Origin: Saposhnikovia divaricata | Lineage: Eukaryota > Streptophyta > Magnoliopsida > Apiales > Apiaceae | Direction: 5' to 3' | Length of the DNA stretch: 64,000 nucleotides | Assembly (NCBI GenBank): GCA_036435485.1 | Contig: CM071597.1 | Coordinates: 171,350,147-171,414,146, forward strand | Shown: positions 58,401 through 64,000 of the stretch, piece after piece | Position numbering within the stretch: the first letter of the stretch is position 1 | Layout: each line of letters starts with the position of its first letter | Translations under genes and position numbers: made by a program | The notes under the pieces: generated by a model | Database searches by the model: none | Told to the model about the DNA's origin: nothing | The model's input: the letters and a program-made list of their open reading frames with translations, nothing else

Positions 58401-59103
58401 TACTGATGGTAGAGCTTTATCTGGTAAAATTGCATATAACAAAGGAGGCATTGGCTCACATAGAGATAAAAGACAGAATGTTGCTCCCAGAGATCCTTCT
58501 TCATTGTCTGTTCCAGGTCGTGGTGTCACTCAAGAGAGTTTAGACAAACTGGAGTCAGTACAGCTTGTTCATCAGAAAAGTTTAGGGAAGGATTTCTTGT
58601 TATACTTCATGGCTGATGGAACGGTGTTCAAGATTGCTGAGAATGATATTGATTTAAAATTCTGGGAAGAACTAGAGTATGTTTTGTACATTTTCAGAGT
58701 AAGAAATCAAAGAGCTCAATCAGTTGCAAATGTGCTCAGACAAAAGATGATACAGAGTCTTGCAAATAGACATATGAAATACAGCAAGTATGTTCCAAAG
58801 TACAGAGACTGGAATGGGAATTTGATTGAAATGCAGAAGGGAACTACAAAGCTGAAGACTGATCTTGGGATTACTGTTCTAGATTTTAATGTAAAGTCTG
58901 AAGAAATGAAGTTTATCAGATTGGGAAATGAAATGAGAAGAAACAAGATCTATGATCTCAGAGCTGCTATTTTTCAAACTGATGAGAATGATCCAGATTT
59001 AAGAGAGATCAAGGTAGCTATGGAGATTGAACTTGAGAATGCTGAGAGGAGGTTGTTGATTGATTATCTCAGAACAACTCCAGATCTTGAGGAGGTTAGG
59101 TAG
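55414..59103 (+). CDS. Third ORF of element B, 1229 residues, function unknown
   Basis: The start is chosen at ATG 55414 (MATKPFTVFGLRFVPNN); the open frame extends 27 codons further up, but only from a TTG. Residues 1-260 form a domain related to that of A (EFVITPQTVRDVM, NLRKEWNFFFDCITRTF, FDFGRYVLMNLG). A Pro-rich linker (about 268-346) ends in the basic cluster PKPKRKK (347-353), and a second cluster KRRR at 410-413 precedes an acidic TDSDDE. A coiled coil lies near 660-750. The C-terminal 200 residues form a separate, apparently globular domain without similarity to A. No signal peptide or membrane span is evident, so envelope is unlikely. Confidence 0.88.
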   Translation: MATKPFTVFGLRFVPNNYAALLENDRAPEAFHLMQNFLRNSEIGQALVEPATLSASQVVSFWQNSRYIEGGESETPSIIFSHEDQEFVITPQTVRDVMDFDTHTSYEVVSEENLREMLTEIGYMESLAKLGSVKRPNLRKEWNFFFDCITRTFQKKVTNWDAIPMDSLQIGYSLLYGSNFDFGRYVLMNLGDKLSESTTVYFARFCQLLFNACVSGLTIDEADEIQPFRVTKRIFSDMTNKDVGKDIPPLVLPLALQNFVNQPQHSPSPNHEPHEPHQPEPQSMPEPLITDRTENIPSQPTQSPEPIPTTTDQPISPQTQTEPQKQSDQMTTEPTNPVTTTHPQLPPKPKRKKHTAINTKHSRAKQTTPKAVYSRRFIQRANRPSTPSVEESSSESSSAEEELVAVPQAKRRRLILTDSDDENVEEAQEKISFDIPTGEPEVIIEPIIPESEVKLSEPEVVKVQEHEAVRDVLSPMEEFAETPLSFNHEATTPPLMEVTLSIDTGVADGPTVVLEDTVVASHTELNSDANHVSAHNEEVDKPEKVLSSEQTPVDKGKQVAQEPISAQEPIPSVASTSESISDSVEAKSTGVAQPQNQTDGQKTGEKPDFAGPSNNEIDAGYLAKQTADWYKSECIFPPGRAEKFLEVNSKKIKNPEIFTCLQGTVIQIKTLNNRFDDTQKSIVDLRTEVATHEEKAQLANAKLFQQFAKAQANINDRLSTVEKNQILLNEKVDSIANSLELITSILIQDDDDDVKKGERIAKTKCKQTQTLPKKDHLDDEGTNAEKGLRNANSRQGHGRSTRSKPNLVIDTNAQSTSGSKPKDLSFSDNPQTDEELAAKLFREENAEATLEDIQAEEKLLQKEHLKAQKSKKVNKVVKASKSSRHEMKGIEIKERLSGIQEEEEEEEDKGKLIRKSSIDAKLKLKGVMGEESKNKMIITTSVGTHVVQKNKDTTSVATQVVTTPILSSQLKSKFRKGALHDSSLAATAPATTSMDFTDGRALSGKIAYNKGGIGSHRDKRQNVAPRDPSSLSVPGRGVTQESLDKLESVQLVHQKSLGKDFLLYFMADGTVFKIAENDIDLKFWEELEYVLYIFRVRNQRAQSVANVLRQKMIQSLANRHMKYSKYVPKYRDWNGNLIEMQKGTTKLKTDLGITVLDFNVKSEEMKFIRLGNEMRRNKIYDLRAAIFQTDENDPDLREIKVAMEIELENAERRLLIDYLRTTPDLEEVR

Positions 59104-59249
59104 ACAGAATCTGTAAGTAATTCAAATTTTCTGTAAATTTTGCTAAGTCAAGTTTAAACTCTGATTATATGTTAAACACTGTGTTTTTATTTGTTAGTTT
59201 TGACATCATCAATTATTATGAACTTGTACATTTTTCTAATGAACAAGTT

Positions 59250-59257
59250 GGGGGAGA
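59250..59257 (+). promoter_or_regulatory. Polypurine tract of element B
   Basis: GGGGGAGA, one base before the 3' LTR start TGTTAG. The same GGGGGAGAT form precedes the 3' LTR of element A. Confidence 0.88.
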
Positions 59258-59258
59258 T

Positions 59259-59865
59259 TGTTAGATATAATTGATGTGATTTAATGTCAGTGTTTAAGTG
59301 TTACAGGTAAAGAGAGTTTAACTTGTTATTGAAAGCAGTTGTAACAGAGTTTGAGTATACGCTGATTGCTGGAAGCGCAAATGCTGACAGAGGAAAGCGT
59401 AAACACTGATAGCTGAATACATGGAAGCGCAAACACTGTTAGCATGGAGAGAACAGAGTTTGCTAAAGTCTGTCTACTGGGAGCGTCTACAAGTCAACAG
59501 AGTTTGAAGATTAATTTAATATTAATATGGAAGCGATATCTTTGAAGATTGGATAGCTATCAAAGAGATTGAGTTGACTTAGAAGACGTGTAGCAATCGT
59601 AATTGATATCAATTGTATAGCTTAATTTTAGGAGAATCAATTTACGATTGTACGTAGCTGTATATCTTATAAATACAGTTAGGTTAACCCTAGAAGGGTA
59701 TCCATCGTGAACGAATAACATTCTTGTAACCTAAGCAGCTCTCTGTGATACTTTACATCACCGAGAGAGGAATTATCTATTCCAAACAGTTTTAAGAGTT
59801 AAAATGTGTGTTCTTGTTACTTATTCATACAGTACTTGATTATATATTGTGTATTCGACCTAACA
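59259..59865 (+). mobile_element. 3' LTR of element B
   Basis: 607 bp, matching 47194-47800 except for one base seen by eye. Followed by TSD TACTA. Confidence 0.95.
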
Positions 59866-59870
59866 TACTA

Positions 59871-60930
59871 TACAGGTGAACCTGATATTGATCTGTTTGC
59901 TGACTTACAGTTTCCTGATGTTGGTGAAGAATTTGAAGAACCAGATCTCAGTTTTTGGGATGATGAAGAGCAAATAATTCCTGATTCTGTTGAAACACAA
60001 CAGATGAATTTTGAAGCAAACAAAGAACTCGAACAGAATGAAGCTAATCTGGCTATGAGAGAAGAAAGACTCAAGAATACACTTGAACAGTTAGCTCATA
60101 ATGAGAGACTTCAAAAGGCAGAACAGGAAGCACTTCAAAAGCAACATGCTCAGAAACTGGAAGCTAGGAAGATGTACATCAAGTACAAAAATGGTGATAA
60201 GTGGGAACGTGCTCAAAAGGTAATTGACTCACAACAAACTTCTGACTATGATGATCATCGAATGATTGCTATCTTTGAAAGCTTTAAACAGAAGAACCCT
60301 ATACATGATATGTATTTGAAAGCTTTAAAGACAGAAATTGTGAGAATAACCACTACATCTGATCCTAAGAATGATGAGCTACTTATCTTTGTTGAATGTC
60401 ATAAGCTCGGATCTCACAAAGTATCGCTTCAGTTCTTCTATGATAGATCTCTGTCAGAGCTTTGGGTGTTGAGACCAAAAGTAAGAACATCTTCTGAACT
60501 AGGCATATTGCTTCATGAAAAGTTTCAAGAGTTTGCTGAAAGAGCTGGTCCTGAAGTTATAAGTGACCCTCCACAAGTTAAAATTCTCAAGGGAGAAGTC
60601 ATTCATACTGTTAATCTTCAGACAGACGAATTGTATACACATCTTGCCAGACACTTGGTATATGTTGAATATGCTCTTCGGAATCATGGTTTTGCATCAC
60701 AGGAAAAGATTGAAGCTGCAAATCATATTCGATCCTATGCTCAGACCAACATGAAGAAATACAAGCAGTATCAAGGTGAGTTAAGAAAGAAGCTTGGAAT
60801 ACCATTGGTTTATCCTACAGATGTGGCATCCAGAAGGGATTTACTTGTTGATTCAGAAATGATCAAGAATCTACCGGACATGGATGAACAAGAAGAAGGA
60901 GAAATCAATGAGAAAGAAAGTGGTAACTGA
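59871..60930 (+). pseudogene. Third ORF of element A, second part
   Basis: Continues the frame of 45056-47193 after element B and one TSD. It opens with an acidic stretch (EPDIDLFADLQFPD), then a strong coiled coil (about 60000-60170, EEQ/LEQ-type heptads), then a globular domain of about 230 residues that ends PDMDEQEEGEINEKESGN. I recognise no family. The ATG-initiated ORF upstream at 59806 starts inside the B LTR and is an artefact. Confidence 0.82.
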
Positions 60931-61177
60931 AGATTAGCTCTACAAGTTATATCATTAGAGCTTTGATAGAACAAGATAGGATAATTGTCTTATATGATCA
61001 GTCTAGAGGATCATCTATCTTGTATTTATCTTTTCTGTTTGAATCTGGATAATGTTAATATAAACCAGAACTTTTACATTATTTACTTAGCATTTAAAGT
61101 GTTTTCTTTTACTTGTTTAATTGGGATTAGTTGAAGAATCCTCTAGGTATTTGCTTGTTATTGTGTAACAAACAAAT

Positions 61178-61186
61178 AGGGGGAGA
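61178..61186 (+). promoter_or_regulatory. Polypurine tract of element A
   Basis: AGGGGGAGA one base before the 3' LTR start TGAAAGG. It fixes the inner boundary of the 3' LTR. About 250 bp of untranslated sequence separates it from the third ORF. Confidence 0.88.
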
Positions 61187-61187
61187 T

Positions 61188-62592
61188 TGAAAGGCATATG
61201 AAGGATCCTAATCCAATTAAACTAGATTGTAATAAGTAAATAATATCAACTGTCACAGGAATCTCACAAGATGATAACCGTCAGAAGAAAAATCAACAAG
61301 TCAATCTATAGTTTTGATGTTTTACACTGGAAGAAGATTCAGATATCTGATCAGGCCTCAAGGTAGCATTGAAACAAGTGGATTCATTTTCGAAGACAGA
61401 GATTTCTATTAGTGACAAGAAACAATTTCAGTACCGAATGATTGATGAGAGTGAAGAGTATAAAAGACCACAGTGTTAAAAGTCACGATGAAGAACAGAG
61501 ATTGGAGTTAGTCATTCATGAACCAGACAGTACATCGAACGTCAACATCATGCCAGTGTATGTTCCTTATTATAATTACGTGGTTTTCAGCGGAGTATTG
61601 ACTATTAAAGAATTTATATTAATTCTATTTTAATTGATTAAGTCAAGTAATTAAGTTAATAAATAAATTAATTCTATCAGAATTAATATATTTGTTAAAA
61701 TGATTATTAGATTAATTAAATAAGAATTAATATGGAAAAGAATTAATTAGTTAAATGATTTTTTATAAGTCATTTAATTAATTATAAGCTGAAAAATATG
61801 AATGATATAACTATCAAACTGATAGTTATACCGATAGTCATATTCAGTTAAATAGAGATAGTCATATTCAGTTAAATAGAGATAGTCATATTCAGTTAAA
61901 TGGAGATAGTCATATTTCATTCAATTGGTAAGTTATACCGAATGTTATATTCATTTGGTAAGTCATACCGAATGTTATATTGACTAGTTAAGTTATACCG
62001 AAAGTTATATTTAAGCTGGACAGTCATATTACATTGATTTGATAGTCATACCGATTGTCATATTAATGTAAAATGATTGTCATATCAGTTTAAATCAAGT
62101 AATATGACTATGGCTGTGTATATAAGGCAGAGGAATGCAGAAGATTAAACACAAGTCGAACAAAACACAAGAAATTCACACAGCAGCCTATTTCTCTCTC
62201 TCTCAAGCTCAAGAACACCTACAAGTTTAATTCTGTAAATTCAAGTTCATCTCAGTTGTAATATCCTATCCGTTGGAACTTGTTTACTTGTGATTCTTGT
62301 ACTACTAGCGAATTAAGTTTCCTAGTTCACAAATTGATATCTTGATTTTATTAACTAAATTAGCAAAGTTCATGTTGAATTTTCTAATTAGTTATTAATC
62401 ACTTGATAATCATTTGGACTGATTTTGTAACACCCCTCAAGTTAATATATTGTTATATTCAACTTGAAATTTGTGTTATATTATTCCGCACAAAAATATT
62501 CGTTTAAGGCAAAATTATTTAACGAATAAATTTTAAGAAAATGGTATAGATTGTATTCAACCCCCCCTTCTACAATCTTATCGGACCTAACA
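61188..62592 (+). mobile_element. 3' LTR of element A, 1405 bp
   Basis: Matches 34861-36289 apart from three substitutions that I found and one missing 24-bp repeat unit. It contains the GTYATA array (61821-62110) and the TATA box (62119-62126). Followed by TSD TAAAT. Confidence 0.93.
61821..62110. repeat. GTYATA motif array in the 3' LTR of A
   Basis: Same array as 35494-35810 with one 24-bp unit fewer. The difference accounts for the whole length difference between the two LTRs. Confidence 0.88.
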
Positions 62593-62597
62593 TAAAT

Positions 62598-63054
62598 GAA
62601 GACAGACGATAGAAGACAACAGACAGATCAAAATATAACATTCAAAGCAGATTGCTATCTTCTCTCTCATCAAGAACACAGCACAAGAAGCAGAAAAATT
62701 CATAGAAAATCAAGTTCATCTTATTTTTAATATCTGATCCGATAGAACTGGTTTACTTGATACTCTTGTACTATTAGCGAGTTTTTACTCCTAATCTATA
62801 TCTTGATTTTTATTAACAAATCTAGAAAAATTCATGTCGAATTTTCTAATTTGTTTTTATTAACTAGATATAAATTCTGTACTGTATTTGTAACAAACCC
62901 CTCAAGTTAATATAATTTTATATTCAACTTGAATTTTGTTTCATTTAATTCCGCTCAAATTTGTCAAAATATAAATTAAATTATCCGGACAAATTTCGAT
63001 TAAACAGTACTGTTTGTATTCAACCCCCCTTCTACAAACATATTGGACCTAACA
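62598..63054 (+). mobile_element. 5' LTR of element C, right part
   Basis: Resumes the C LTR after element A. It ends TTGGACCTAACA. It contains the U5 motif (63014-63037) and a CCTCAAGTTAATATA stretch shared with the A LTR. Confidence 0.88.
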
Positions 63055-63056
63055 AT

Positions 63057-63069
63057 TGGTATCAGAGCC
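63057..63069 (+). promoter_or_regulatory. Primer binding site of element C
   Basis: TGGTATCAGAGCC, two bases after the LTR end, as in element A. Confidence 0.92.
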
Positions 63070-63152
63070 TATTGATTGATATACAAATCAAGATCCTAAT
63101 TTTATTCCACCAAAAATCTATCTCGAATTTTTAACTCACTTAAAAATTCATC

Positions 63153-64000
63153 ATGTCGTAAAAAAGCATTGTTAAAATTCCCATGTTTAACAAGGACAAT
63201 TATACAATGTGGAAAAATAAAATGGAGTTGTTTCTTGATGTCGCAAATTCTAAATATTTGAGTGTTCTAAAGAACGGACCTATAATTCCACTCGAACATG
63301 TACCTGCATCTGTTGTTGGAGGAAGTGTTGTAACACCTGCATCAGATGTTCCAAAGGATGCTGATTCTTTTACTCCTTTTGAAAAAGAGGACGCAGGACT
63401 AGATAAGAATTTGAGACTTATTTTAATAGATTCCCTGGATCCTGTGATGTACAGTCATGTGATAAATTTTAAAACTGCAAAACACATGTGGGAAACTATT
63501 GAGACTATCAATGAAGGAACTGATGAAGTCAGGGAAAATAGACTTCAGATTTTAACTTCTGAATATGAACACTTTAGAGTTGGCCCTAATGAAGGCATTC
63601 AGGAAGTGTTTGAAAGGTATAACAAAATTATCAACAACTTGCAAGTCAATGGCAAGCAATATACACAGAAGGAGATTAATATGAAGTTTTTGTTGACAAT
63701 GCCCACTCATCTTGAACATAGGATAACAGCCATCAGAGAATCAAGAGATTTGAATAAGATTGCTCTTGACAGATTTTTTGGTGTTTTGAAAACCTATGAA
63801 CTGGAACAAGTACAGCAGAGGGAGGTCTCTGGTAAAGGAAGAGTGCCAAGTTCATCTACAGCTCTTGTAGTTGAGGCACCTAATGAAGTGGAAGCTAAGG
63901 TTGTTCTACCTTACAGCTCAGACAAGGAAAAGACTGAAGTAGAACTTGGTCAAACACCACCTACTCAGGATGGTGGAGATTTCTATTCATTGGAAGAGTT
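63153..64000 (+). pseudogene. gag: gag of element C, 5' part, runs off the window
   Basis: The original start ATG at 63153 is followed by TCG and then an in-frame TAA at 63159-63161. From there the frame is open to the window end, and an in-frame ATG at 63183 (MFNKDNYTMWKNKM) could restart it with a loss of only ten residues. The protein is a UBN2-type capsid very like gag A (YSHVINFKTAKHMWETIE, LTSEYEHFRVGPNEGIQEVF, KFLLTMPTHLEHRITAI). The rest of the element lies outside the window, so its state is unknown. Confidence 0.85.

Larger units (their letters stand above)
47194..59865 (+). mobile_element. Copia element B (Sirevirus-like), apparently intact, 12,672 bp
   Basis: 5' LTR 47194-47800 and 3' LTR 59259-59865, both 607 bp, with one difference seen by eye (C or T in AAAAYGTGTGTTC). 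TSD TACTA is at 47189-47193 and 59866-59870. PBS, gag, pol, spacer, third ORF and polypurine tract are all present without stops. It is inserted in the third ORF of element A. It is the youngest complete element here and a candidate for recent activity. Confidence 0.95.
34861..62592 (+). mobile_element. Copia element A (Sirevirus-like), disrupted by two nested elements
   Basis: 5' LTR 34861-36289 and 3' LTR 61188-62592, with TSD TAAAT on both sides (34856-34860 and 62593-62597). Gross length is 27.7 kb; without the two inserted elements and their extra TSDs it is about 13.58 kb. The order is LTR, PBS, gag, protease, integrase, RT, RNase H, spacer, third ORF, polypurine tract, LTR. It is dead: a TRIM-like insertion and a stop in gag, a frameshift in pol, and element B in the third ORF. 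Confidence 0.93.
33764..64000 (+). mobile_element. Copia element C (Sirevirus-like), outermost, 3' end outside the window
   Basis: The 5' LTR is split into 33764-34860 and 62598-63054 by insertion of element A. It is followed by a tRNA-Met PBS and gag, which runs off the window. The LTR starts TGAAAGGCATATGA and ends GGACCTAACA, like element A, and the gag is closely similar to gag A. C is therefore an older relative of A in which A later landed. Confidence 0.88.

Overview
This window is plant nuclear DNA, most likely from a eudicot with a large, repeat-rich genome. I cannot name the species; an asterid such as an Apiaceae is only a guess. I find no convincing host gene, tRNA, rRNA or CRISPR. 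Almost everything recognisable is a transposable element, and most elements sit inside one another.

Region 1 (1-8868): a decayed Ty3/gypsy chromovirus of Tekay/Del type on the + strand, with gag, protease, RT, RNase H, integrase and a long 3' LTR. Its 5' part is cut off by what looks like a minus-strand LTR of another gypsy element (1-841). Region 2 (8869-24500): a four-layer minus-strand stack. A plant mariner-like transposase was hit by a gypsy LTR, which was hit by a Ty1/copia element (D), and one copy of that was hit by an Athila/Tat-like element (F) that carries gag and protease but no RT. The stack is present twice (11374-13898 and 21711-24237), so a segmental duplication is involved. 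Region 3 (24501-33763): AT-rich intergenic DNA with TA microsatellites, a TRIM, a hAT-type MITE and a Stowaway-type MITE, the last two almost touching.

Region 4 (33764-64000): three nested Ty1/copia elements of a Sirevirus-like (SIRE/Maximus) type. Outer element C (LTR from 33764, gag running off the window end) carries element A (34861-62592, TSD TAAAT) inside its 5' LTR. A contains a 1.47 kb TRIM-like element in its gag (37254-38723, TSD GATGA, LTRs identical by eye) and element B in its third ORF (47194-59865, TSD TACTA). B looks intact, with gag, pol and a 1229-residue third ORF, and its 607-bp LTRs differ at one base that I could see.

The least ordinary signals are in this copia family. 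(i) Each element has its own dense short-motif array in its LTR, and in A and B the same motif recurs in the spacer before the third ORF. (ii) The third ORFs encode long, coiled-coil proteins with nuclear-localisation-like basic clusters and no obvious membrane segment, which is unlike an envelope. (iii) In all three elements where the gag-pol boundary is visible, the protease frame opens directly after a splice-acceptor-like TTGCAG or TTGTAG at a codon boundary. In B the gag and pol frames do not overlap, so splicing is a serious candidate for making Gag-Pol.
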